Shown: in pieces, positions 1 through 10,812 of the stretch | Layout of the letters: each line of letters opens with the position of its first letter | How positions within the stretch are numbered: position 1 is the first letter of the stretch | NCBI GenBank assembly: GCA_963682055.1 | Contig: OY821745.1 | Location: forward strand, 25,913,342 to 25,977,341 | Length of the DNA: 64,000 nt | Direction of reading: 5' to 3' | From: Primula veris | Taxonomy: Eukaryota; Streptophyta; Magnoliopsida; Ericales; Primulaceae | The notes under the pieces: generated by a model | Told to the model about the DNA's origin: nothing | The model's database searches: none | The model's input: the letters and a program-made list of their open reading frames with translations, nothing else | Position numbers and translations under genes: made by a program

Positions 1-1032
1 AAGCTCACTTAAATTACACACTTATATAAAACATGCGTTTAAATGAGTTGCACAATTAACAAATAAAATGAATAAAAGTATCGAACAACATATGAACTCT
101 ATTAGTTGGAATTATATAAATATATCTTTACAAAGCCATTGAAGTAAAACTATACTTTCTAACAACTCAATTTCAATGATTTTTTTTTTTTTTTTTCATT
201 TCTTCATGTATAATTAAATACATAGAATAAAGTAAAAACTTGTTAATATCATCCTACATAAATAAAATTTGAATATAATAAAATCAAATGTATATGAGTT
301 AGAATCTAATTAAACTCTTATTTTATTTTAGCATAAGACTCATCATTCAAAAAATTTATTAGTCTTTAAAAAATTTAATAATAAACTTACATAGCACGAA
401 AAAAAACGATTTAGCTTATATTAGTTAATTTGTAGCATATTATTTGATAGTTTTATATCATTTTTAAATTTACATTAACAAAAATTGTTTTTTTTTTCAT
501 TTTACATATGAAGATGTATTTGCATTTGATAGTTTTATAAGATTTCGTATAAGTGTTTTTATATTTGTGTAATTTTTATAAATTTTAAGCGTTTATCGTA
601 AATTTTTAAACTGTACGGATTAATTTGAAACTTCAAAATGGTTTCCATCCAAAAAATGTAACGGCGGGTCATAAAACAACCCAAACTATAAACTTAGGTC
701 ACTAAAACGGTATTGTTAAAAGTTGTGTCACCAATTTTAAAAGTAGCCAAAAAACGGGTCACCAAAGCATAATTAACCCCGATCAATATACACTGATTTA
801 TTTGAACTTTATTTTTGGAAACTAGTTCTGAAATTATTGTGTTGCAGGCAAACATCAGTCATCATCATTCATTGTATATTTGTGCATATGTACAAGCATG
901 TATTAATAGATCTCGACTTGTAAGAAACTTTTTTTTTATTCTTAAACCATAAAATTAGTTTATTTAAACTGATTGTTGGATTATTTGAAATTTGATTAGA
1001 ATGATGATTCAAAATGGATTATGCATGTACAG
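1..1032 (+). other. Intron upstream of the SPL exon; no other feature seen
   Basis: AT-rich DNA with homopolymer runs, including T-runs near 180-196. It must be intron, because the exon starting at 1033 begins in the middle of a codon after an AG acceptor. The exon holding the first part of the SBP domain therefore lies left of the window. I see no coding sequence, RNA gene or clear transposon end here. Confidence 0.6.
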
Positions 1033-2374
1033 ATTTCATTTGCTGATGGAGTTTGATAACGGGAAAAGGAGTTGCAGAAAGAGGTTAGCGGATCATAACC
1101 GCAGAAGGAGGAAGTCTAATAACCAAGCCAATACGGACCAAGACCAGCACAACCAACTTGCCCTCGTACACTCCCCTTCTGATATCGCTAGTAAGCATCT
1201 GTTAAGAAAGCTAATAATTCTCCCAGATTGAGTTAATTTTGGGTGTGTGGAGTTTTGAGTAATTATTAGACCTTATAATTAAGTTCACATCAGATTAGAA
1301 TTTACATCTCAATTAGGAAATATGGAGAACTTGTACATATATACGTTCAGTCGTCCATTAGAAATATCATGTCCTTTCTCAACTTGTAAACATAATAACA
1401 TTATCGTTTGCTTTAGTAAAAAACGTAATATACATATCGTTTTTTATAATCTTTTTCCCTACTACCAGAAATTCAATATTCAATGTTATGAACTAATTGT
1501 GTATAGATATTCTTCATACATTTTTAATTTCATACTTTTATCATGTTTATTTTACTTAATATATAGTTAATACTGTATATAGATTTTTTTTATGTCTAAT
1601 TTTCTCTTCTATTTACCGTGTCATAGATAATTTCATAAGTACATTAAAACATTTTCCACAGCACCGTTACTGTACTAGTAGAATTTTACATCTTTTTTTA
1701 ATATAGACTCTTTTGAGACAAGTTTCCCAGGTTTAGTTAAGACAAGTAAACTACAAATAATTGCACTATGTCTGAACTGCAAGTAAATCCCATGAAATTT
1801 TTACGCGTATGTATTACTTGCAAAAGACCTAATATTCAACTTTTTGCTCACTGCTTCATCTTAGATCATTCTTTTCCCATCACACACATATCTACGCACG
1901 CAAGTAATGGAGTTGGAATCAATTTCATAAAATACGTTTATCTTCCTGGAAAACGATTAGTTCGCGAAAACTGCTCTAGTTGACTTCTTTTTGGTTAAAC
2001 TTTCTCTTAGGTTTGAGGATTTGGGATCATAACGTAAATAGTACGCTGAAAAAGAAACACAAAATTATTTCATTCTAAAACTGGAGCAGGGGTTTGTTTG
2101 CAACAATTTGATTATGTTTATTGTAAAAGACCCGTGAAAACATGAGTTTCATTCACAGAACACCCACACTAATTGATGATAATTTTCATTTTCTTCCTTT
2201 AACCATATCTAGAAAAGAATAAGGCCTAGTACTTGATACTGACAAATAAATGGTGATTGCTTTACTATAGGGTCTCCACAAGATTCCGGTACTCCGTCGA
2301 CTTCATCATCGTCAATGGCTATCTCATCTCCGGGAATTTCATTTGATTACTTTCGACAAGGGACGTCATATTAA
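1033..2374 (+). CDS. SPL8-like: SBP-box transcription factor, SPL8-like (3' part, two exons)
   Basis: Exons 1033-1190 and 2271-2374 encode the second half of an SBP (SQUAMOSA-promoter binding) DNA-binding domain and the protein C-terminus. The first exon reads [19 protein letters not shown] and continues into the basic DHNRRRRK. This is the end of the second zinc-binding unit and the bipartite nuclear localisation signal of the family. The split just before FHLL is the conserved SBP intron position. The acceptor is AG at 1031-1032, the donor GT at 1191, the next acceptor AG at 2269-2270, and the stop is TAA at 2372-2374. Phases agree across the 1.08-kb intron. The C-terminus is serine-rich and ends [15 protein letters not shown]. 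The [21 protein letters not shown] wording and the FRQ-containing tail suggest SPL8, but other SPL clades are not excluded. The N-terminal half is outside the window. SPL8 proteins act in the nucleus in anther and pollen-sac development. Confidence 0.85.
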
Positions 2375-3862
2375 GCTTTCATTGCTGCCACATCATCACC
2401 ATCAACAAGCTCTCCTTCTCTCCAATCGATCTCCATCAAATACACTAAGAAGGCCTATTATTATAACTAGTAGCTAGCGTGACTTAATTTGCTAAAGGAC
2501 AAGTTAGATGCATGTTTATCCTAATTATTTGTTATTTCTAGCATGTTTAGACTCTATTGTAGCTTAATGAGTACCTAATGTCTGTAACTAATCTACTAGA
2601 GACGTCTAAAGTTGTTGACTGTGTTGTATCTAATTTCCTTCATGGAAACTGTTTACACCCGTTAACGAAACTCCTTAATTATCTTATACTTTGGTGTTTA
2701 AATTTAAATTTTCTACTTGTCGAGGTTAGATGTGAACATTGCAATCAAAAAAGTTGTCATATATATATATATATATATATATTCCACTTGTCGAGGTTAG
2801 ATACATATAATTAAACATTGCAATCAAATTGGTTCTAGAGTAGAGTATGGTTTTTATATTAACTAGTAAGCACCATAAAGTTTTCTAGAAAGGTTATTCA
2901 AGTATGAGTACTACATGATTTTAATAAGTACTTCATGTGATAGTTATGGTTGTTATAGCTAGCTATGATTTTATACCTTTATATGAATATTTGGAAATGC
3001 AATATATTTACGTGTAATTGATTACACTATTATTTTATTTACATATCATGTGGCATCTATTTGTCCATTTTGTTTTTCAGGTAATAGTGGAAATTAAGAA
3101 AGGAAACTATTGAGAAAAACTGTAAATTAAAATACGGTTGGATTGATTTATAATGCATGCATAATTACAACCTTCACTAATTATTGTTATATTTCACTTT
3201 TTCCACTTTGCATGTTTATTTTATATTAATATTAAAGGACAAGGTCTTAAATGGGTGGTGGTTTTAGGCAGGCAGGGCAGTGCAGGTCCAGTTCCCTTAA
3301 ATGGGTCTGTTGAATTATTTTGGTCTGTCTGTCATTTGATATTTTCTCTGAAATTTGCGAACTAATGATCAGCACCCTATGGAAAAAGCTACAAAACAAA
3401 AGTAACACACGTATGTACTATCAGTTTATTCAAATGGAATTTTAACTTTTAAGTATAGGCAAATAAACATTACAGTATTATTAAGGAAAATGATTGTAAT
3501 TAATAACTCACAAATTATACTTTCCCCTCCCGTGTAATTAAAGTATCTAATTGCGACATTTAATAGTAGATGAAGGGGTGTCTCCCCACTGGAAACAATG
3601 ATTTCATTTGTTGATTGAGGCGTTTTTTTTTTATTAATTAATTTATTTATAAAACTGTTGGCTCAAATCTGATGGAGATTTTAGTCTAATTGCCCACGCC
3701 TCCATATCTTAGGTAGAATAAGTTCATTTTTTTTTTCTCAACACACTATATTAAGTTTTCTTTAAATTTGCAATAACTGATGTTGTGGTAATAATGCAAG
3801 TTTATCTTTATCTAACCCAAAACCGAGCTCGTCTTGTTCTACAAATATTTTCAGCCTAAGCT
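2375..3862. other. SPL 3' untranslated and flanking DNA
   Basis: The first ~100 bases after the stop are still GC-richer and codon-like (CAT/CAC-rich) and are probably 3' UTR. A (TA)n microsatellite lies at about 2759-2780. The rest is AT-rich with no supported gene. Confidence 0.4.
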
Positions 3863-4043
3863 GAAAAATAAAGTTGCTTTAGTGACGGTACCGTCATAAA
3901 GTTGTCACAAATTTAATAAGTTATCGCAAAATGATTACAAATCGACCAAATTGTTACAAAATTGTCACATAAACCGTCTACAAACAAATTGTCACTAAAA
4001 TAGCCATCATTGTCATCAATATTTGGGCATCTTTTTTGTAGTG
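3863..4043 (-). mobile_element. CACTA-type (En/Spm) terminal fragment
   Basis: On the minus strand the segment starts CACTACAAAAAAG (4043-4031), the terminus typical of plant CACTA elements. It continues with repeated GTGAC/TTGTCAC units and a local GACGGTACCGTC palindrome (about 3876-3887), like CACTA subterminal repeats. I find no matching opposite end within several kb, so this is probably a truncated end rather than a whole element. Confidence 0.5.
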
Positions 4044-4836
4044 CTATTTTGCACATGACTTGCTTCATTTTAAGGTTAGAATTGCTTCTCTTGACAAACT
4101 AATGGTACAAACTGTTAGTCGGATTACATACACCTTATAAGAGATGATATAAAATAGTTACCACTCATGACTGCTTATACGAACGGCGATATATTTATAA
4201 GGTTTGTAATTGTGGGCGGTTTAGTCTCTTTATGTGTGTAACATGTATGAGATGCAAATTTGGAGGTCCAAGAGTTTGTTCTAGGCATGCTCATCTGTGT
4301 ATTTTTTAAAATTTCACAATATGATCAATTTCCTCTTCATGACGTATCAGCATAAAACCACTAATGGACGACATTGTGATTCTCGGGTAGCTTGTCGAAT
4401 TTTGTGCTATACATATCGTTCATTTGACTATTTTGAGTGTGTGCTCGTTCTTATCGTTTTAGTAATTTTAACTATACCTCTTTGTACTTTAAGCTGATTC
4501 TGTGCCCTAGTGAGTATTAGGTGATGCTGGGACTGTATGAGTTTGGAGTACAACATTGTTTTCCAACATATCAATTGGTAATGCTTGAACTTGTCTTTAA
4601 CTCTTAACTTATAATGGTGTTATGCAAACTTATGTTCATTTACATCAAAGCCTGCTCGTGTGCTCGCTACTGCTGTTCTATATATACAACATAATTATTA
4701 AAAATTAACGATCTATTATATTACCAAATACCATGTTTATTGTGGTAATAAATCATCGTCATTCCCATTTGAATCATAAGACACGAAGATTAATACTCGA
4801 GTCATATGAATTCCAACAAAGGGAGTATCAAGTATG
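4044..4836. other. Intergenic DNA, nothing recognised
   Basis: AT-rich sequence between the CACTA end and the solo LTR. No open frame with family resemblance and no clear repeat end was found. Confidence 0.4.
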
Positions 4837-5925
4837 CTATGTGCTGAACCATGAGTTCAATAATTGATTTTGATTATACGTGTGATTATGGATTAATGGT
4901 TTTACGATTTTTCTATTCGATGATTTAATACTTCACCTTTTCCAAAAATAGATAATGTATATTTCAGAACTTAAAATGATAGAGCAATTAATAACGAAGT
5001 CAACGGTTCAAACGGAAGTCGATTCGGAGTCCAAACGAGTAAATTAGTGCTAACCCACCAATGTATCTTACATGGTAACACCCACCAGTGGGTTATACAG
5101 AATCCACGAGTGGGCTAAAGTTGCAGAACCAAACAATATTTCACCCATCGGTGTGTCAAATTGCACATCACAAAAATATCTTTTTTGTTTTTTTCAAAAA
5201 GTGGCTTTAACCATTGGATAAAACTCTTAAACACGGTCATGAGAGATCCAATAGACTTTTTTGTCTATAAAAACCCTCAAATAACTCTCATAAACACACC
5301 AATCACACACTCAATCTCTATAGCAATTCAGTACAAGATCAAAGCAAATAAAAGATTTATACTACATATTTCTTACTTGTAATCTTATAAATTCTAGAGT
5401 GTACTCTTATTGTAATCTTATAAACACTTCAAGAATATTTGTATGTGAGCGATACATTTTCGATTCAAATCGTAGAGTGAATCATAAACTCATTTGTAAG
5501 CGAGTGATCGGGTAGAGCCTTTGTAAGCGAGTGTTACTTAAAACCTCTAGATTTTTTCATTCGATATACCCATAGAGTGAGGGGGAACTTAATCTGCGAA
5601 TTAGCTCATTAGGTTGTAATTTTGGAAAGAAAATTATAGTGAAATACTCGGTAGTGTGAATACCGAGAAGAGGACTAGGCAGGTTTACCGGACCTCTATA
5701 TATCGTGGTGTCAATCTCTTCTCTTACTCTTTAATTTTAACAACTTATTTATTTGTGATTGTGTTTATGCTTTAATTCATTATTTATCATCGCATATGTA
5801 TTGTCGCACATAGTTATCAAGCTAGTTGAGTTTATTAGTTGCGCGTAAGTCTTTAATTCCGCAAAAAATGCCTAAACTCTTATTCACCTCATATAAGGTT
5901 TAACCGCTTACAAGCCAACACTATG
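4837..5925 (+). mobile_element. Solo LTR, Sirevirus-type copia family, TSD CTATG
   Basis: The LTR runs 4842-5920. It begins TGCTGAACC, ends CAAGCCAACA, and is flanked by the 5-bp duplication CTATG at 4837-4841 and 5921-5925. It is collinear with the 3' LTR at 43955-44973. Shared blocks include the CAAAAAGTGGCTTTAACCAT stretch, the GAGCGATAC and GTGATCGGGTAGAG blocks, and the AATACCGAGAAGAGGACTAG block of U5. At 5054-5157 it carries four degenerate ACCCACCAGTGGGT-like palindromes, where its relative carries such motifs. An intact duplication with no internal region indicates LTR-LTR recombination. Confidence 0.9.
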
Positions 5926-8519
5926 TTAATCAGAAGGAGGTATGAATTGAATGTAAATCATGTTTGATAGTTTAGTAGCAGAAGAGCTCATTTTTTTGTG
6001 TAAATTAATTCATTATTATCTTCTGGCAAGAACAAAATTTTCAAGGATACGAGTGAGGATCATGACGCTATATTATTGTGGTACTCACTCACATGTAGAA
6101 TTAATTAATCTAAGGTGTGCCAATTTTTTTTTAATTAAGAAAAAGTATAAGTAGAATGTACCATGTGAATAAAAAGTCTGCAGTTACTCAACTCAAAATA
6201 TATTTCTCACCTTCATGGTCAGACAACATTAAAAATGTTAGGAGAAATGTCACTTTCACTGCACCATCTCAGTTTATGCTATTGTCCTTTCTTTCACAAA
6301 AATTACAAATCATATATTTAAGACTTCTATGTATATTTGATGCAGACTCTATCTAATCTTAAATTGATTGTAGCTTTCAGTATTTGGATGGTTGAAGATT
6401 AGTTTATGGAATTGAACTTGAGTTCAACATGTTTCTTTCCATTTGACTTTTATGTTGATGCCATATAAAGTCATTACAAGGGGAAAAAGAGAGAAATTGT
6501 TGAGAATTACCAAGCTCTAGAACAAGTGAGAATAAATTTCCTTTTTGATAATTTTGAAAGGAGCAAAAGTTCTATTAAAAGCCAAAACGTAACAAATAAG
6601 CTGAAACCATGTCATTCTATGCACAGAAAATTATCAGTTCAATTGGAGAATAGAAGAGACTCTTTGCCCGTGTTGGCGTAGACTGAAGTCTAGCAAAACA
6701 ACACATTATCAATGTCCTCACAATCAACTAGCTTGAGCCGAACTAGATCATATTACGTATTCTTAGTCTTGAAGTGTAAGTAATTTTGAGAGTAGTATTA
6801 AGCACAGCCTTGACTCAACAATTCTGTGTATATTGCCACATGTATATGAGATACTTTTCTAATTTACTGTAAAAGCAAGTTTCACATATGTAATTAGGCC
6901 TGCTTCAGAGTATTTCCCGATTTAAGGTACCATCTGTTATACACAAAAAATATTCTGTGTAGGAAATCACAATTTCACTGGAACCAAACTAGTTACCTAA
7001 TAAAAATGTTGATGACATTTACTTCGCTTGCTTATGTACAAAGAGATTCACATGCCAAACTTTTAGATTTTGCACTTCCAAATGCAGTAACAAAAAGTAT
7101 TAGTTAAGGTGATTTTGGAAGCTTCAACGTTTTTCTTATTGCATAATAGCACTACTTTTAGTCAAAACTAACACGCGGAATGTACATTGCGGATTAGAAG
7201 AAGAAAGAATAAATTACAACATAATTCCTTAACTCTATGCAGAAGTTTTTTCTTTGTTTAGTTCTAAAAACAAAGAAGTGGAATTTCTAAACTCCTTGCT
7301 GCAAAGCTTTAATGAACATGAGTTCTAGCTGAAGAAAATAGAATAATTTAATAAATACGTAATTTAGTTGAGCCGGAACATTAGACAAAGAACCACTTCA
7401 GTGATTGGGTTGTAAAGTTCTTGACGATGAGGCAAGACATTGCTCGGTAATTTATTAGATACTAAATGGCTCCACTTCCAAAAACTGAAATATATGTATG
7501 AAATATCTGTAATAAGGATGTTTATGAAAATAAGATTTCGCAATTCATGCACTCGTGCTTTCGAGTTTCTGCCAAACACAGCCGATCAAGCAACAAATGG
7601 AGAAAGATACACAACAAAAAGATGGTAGAAGTAACGAAGAGAAAAAAAAAGGGTTCCGAAGCAGATGTAAAATACTAGTTCTGAGTAATTCCTATTTTGT
7701 TGAGGCGGTTTTGGTTACCAATTCTGTTAAGACTTATTTTGATGAACATGATGATTTTGATCACCAGTTGTCTGTCTTCAAATATAATTAGCATTTTGAT
7801 AACTAAATTTAAGAAAAAAACAAAAGCATCTCCCCTTGCAATTTTCCAGTGGTTGGTTTAAGAAAAATAGAGAAAGGAAGGAAAAGAGTTGGTGGTTGAT
7901 CTCTTGTTATTGTATATTTGGACTTAAATTCTTTATTCACTTTGGAAACTAATAAAAGACTGGTGATACTGATTAAAGGTCTGTTCTATCGAAATACTTA
8001 CATCAATTCATGTGAGGCAAAAAAAATTATAAGCTTGTTCATAAAATTGAAGGCACAAAACAGATCGCTTACTATTTGTTCTTCGATATCCAGTAGATAT
8101 ATAATGGTCAAACCTATGTTCCCGAACCACCACGATAAATGACTAAACAAGGTGAAGCATTTGATCAATTGGACTGGATTTCAACTCGATTTGGAGCATA
8201 ACAAGATATATCAAAAACTAATATTATCGTGTTTACCCATATTATCTTTTCACGGTTGGAATTTAAGTAGAAGACTAGAAAAGCTTTTTTACTTAAAACA
8301 TTATTATTGTGTTTTACATATAATTACTTAAACTGGAAACTACTATAAAAAGTTGATAATACTTAGTAGTCATCAAATATTTTTGTATCCCAATGAAATT
8401 GAGTTGGACTTGAGGAATATATATGATTGTAAATAGAGAAACAGATCTGGTTATTTAGGCACTTAAGAGAATGTTAGTTTTATATTTCACTATTCAGTGC
8501 ATATATGACGCGTTCAACT
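5926..8519. other. Intergenic DNA, nothing recognised
   Basis: About 2.6 kb of AT-rich sequence with only short chance frames. I see no domain, RNA gene or repeat boundary I can support. Confidence 0.4.
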
Positions 8520-8530
8520 ATCCCACATTG
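8520..8530 (+). promoter_or_regulatory. USE-like element abutting the U6 copy
   Basis: ATCCCACATTG differs by one base from the plant snRNA upstream sequence element (RTCCCACATCG). It ends only 3 bases before the U6 start. In functional plant U6 genes it sits roughly 60 bases upstream, above a TATA box. A TATA-like ATATAT lies at 8501-8506, about -33, so the order of the two elements is reversed here. Confidence 0.5.
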
Positions 8531-8533
8531 ACT

Positions 8534-8638
8534 GTCCCTTCGGAGACATCCGATAAAATTGGAATGATACAGAGAAAATTAGCATGGCCTCTGTGCAAGG
8601 ATGACACGCACAAATCGAGAAATGGTCCAAATTTTTTT
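8534..8638 (+). ncRNA. U6: U6 snRNA copy, probable pseudogene
   Basis: The sequence matches U6 spliceosomal RNA over its whole length. It has the 5' stem GTCCCTTCGG, the ACAGAGA box, the AGCATGGCC stretch, GGATGACACGCACAAATCG, and the 3' GGTCCAAATTTTTTT with a pol III T-run at 8631-8638. Compared with the consensus as I know it, I see about five differences (in CGGAGAC, GGAATGATAC, GAAAATT, and two in CCTCTGTGC). All are C-to-T or G-to-A. That pattern and the abnormal promoter spacing argue for a methylated, decaying copy, but the length and terminator are complete. U6 acts in the nucleus in pre-mRNA splicing. Confidence 0.88.
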
Positions 8639-9991
8639 GGACATTTTTGCTCCTAAACCTCTGTTCAAAACTAGTTTTATTCTTTTTGAAATTTTCAAAA
8701 GCTAAAGAGTTACACTCTGTCTGTGTCAAAAATACGTATCTATCAATGCATTTAAAAATAGTCTCTTCAAAATAAGTTCTGTATTATTGTGATATACGTG
8801 GAAATCTTGCTTTCGATTTCTTAAGCTTTTAGTTGCTGATAACATCTTTCACTGTAATTTACATAATGGAGTTCAAAAAGTAATGAATTAGAAAGAACAA
8901 AATTTGAGTAGAGTATTAAATTTATAAAGATCTCTTCAATTTTCTAGTCATGCTTTAAAATCGAGTGTTAGCGGAGGTATCAGTAGGTTGTGACGTTGTG
9001 TTTATGTATATACTGTACATGCCGCTTCACTGTATGAATATTCCGTAAACTTCTCTTTTGCATATAGGATGAGAGGTAGTTTGGAATTTGTATGTGTAAC
9101 AAAAACTCTTCGATGAGATTACGGTTTCAATTTCCTTGAACTGTTTATGATTGTTTTGCATCTCGGTTTTTGATAGTTACTGTAACTGTTCAGGTCTTTT
9201 TTTTTCTAATCGATTATAACATGAATCATTTTCTCTTTTAAACAAGTCTATTGTTTTTCTCTGTCCTTACATGTATGTATTTTTTGTTATTGTAATCACG
9301 GACTACGGTCTATTGAAATTCTAACAAAAATTATAACTGTTGGTTTCGGTTTCCACTACACCACCAAGTGCAGTATCAGTATATACTTGAAGCTAACATA
9401 TATCATCATTTCTTGATTTGGGGTTACCAATAAGAATTACCCTGGTATTATTAAGACGAATACTGTATGTAAATTATTAAAATGTATAGAGTAATAGAAT
9501 GCACTATGGTTAGCTTCGGGAGCAGCTTTTGTGGAATGTAGATAGCGATTTCAGAAGGGGAAAGAAAACAATAATGCGCCTATCAAAAAGTTTTAAACTT
9601 TCTAGCTGAATTAGTCCATAACAGAACAGCATAATATAAAAGCCAGCAGGCAAATGGACATAAGGGGCTGCAAGTTAAAAAAATATCAAGGAAATAAAGA
9701 ATATATTAACGCTTGTCTGGTTGCAGATTTTAACACCAAATTATTATTTTCATAATCTTTTTTAGCAAATTTGGTTTACCAGCTTAATATCTAAACAATT
9801 TATTGGCTTCTGAGAGAAACTGCTGGTATACTAAAGTTGTTTGAATAAAATTTCTAGCCAAGTCTCAACGATCTTTTTGTTCTGCTGTTTAATAGTAAAA
9901 TTCTCGGCTAGAGATGCGGTAAAGCCAAGTGGCAAGATGAAAATATAAAGACTACTGACTTCTCTGTTCATGGCATTTGAGATTTGTTATT
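8639..9991. other. Intergenic DNA, nothing recognised
   Basis: AT-rich sequence up to the duplication flanking the first Sirevirus-type element. No supported gene or repeat. Confidence 0.4.
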
Positions 9992-9996
9992 GTTCA

Positions 9997-10812
9997 TGAA
10001 ATAAATAAATGTTTTAATACTATATGCAATGACGCAGTTTTCAGTTACAACTCAACTTTATAGTTTTCAGTTCCCAGTTGTAACTGAAAATAGACCAGGA
10101 ATAAGTTTATGCAATTTTATGATCAAACGTACTGAATAAGAAAAGAACATGACACGTTTGATAACGGAGTTCGATCTATTCTACTCTCCGGAGCTCTTGC
10201 TCAGATTAGAATATTGAAAAAGCTTACAAGATGTATTTAAGTCTTATAAATCAGTAGCACTCTAACTGTTTATGCCTATACAACCATTGATATTACTCTT
10301 CTCAACTATTCAGTATAGCCTCTTGCGGTAGTCTATCTCTCTTAGTCAATAACTCTGTATTCTCTAGAAAAATAAACTTTTTTGTTCAGAATACATAATC
10401 AAACCCTATGGCTTGTTATGCACTTATATATTATGTTTTACAAAAGAAGGTAACACAATATTCTTAAGAATAAACTTTCCAATTTTATTCAACGTGATTG
10501 ATTTCTCAACCTGATCTTTAAATGCTGACTTTGGTAGATGAATATTTGCTGCGCAAATTTTCATATGATATATTCTGAGATTGCATATCCACGAAATATA
10601 TTCTTATCATAATATGCATTGATCAACAAACTGCAAGTTCCTAGAAATCTTGACCTGTCTGTCAAAAGCTGTCAGTTGTAAAAGTCAGTGACAACTGAAA
10701 GTGTAACTTATATAAGAACCATTAGAAGCATATTGGATATATGACTGAGTGTTGTTTATCAAAATGGTTATAACCAAGAAAATTATTAGGTGATACAAAG
10801 TAGGACCTAACA
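9997..10812 (-). repeat. 3' LTR of the first Sirevirus-type element, with polypurine tract
   Basis: 816 bp. In element orientation it starts TGTTAGGTCC (plus-strand end 10812) and ends TTATTTCA (9997). It aligns throughout with 18271-20269 once that copy's nested insertion is removed (816 versus about 819 bp). Just inside it, the minus strand reads AATTGGGAGAT before TG, the polypurine tract. It carries MYB-like palindromes at 10041-10054, 10075-10087 and 10671-10701. Confidence 0.9.

Noticed and set aside
5161..5382. Open frame at 5161-5382 as a small gene
   Set aside because: It lies wholly inside the solo LTR and its equivalent is not conserved as a frame in the related LTR.
7364..7791. 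Small overlapping frames at 7364-7791
   Set aside because: No domain, no splice context and overlapping on both strands. Treated as chance frames.
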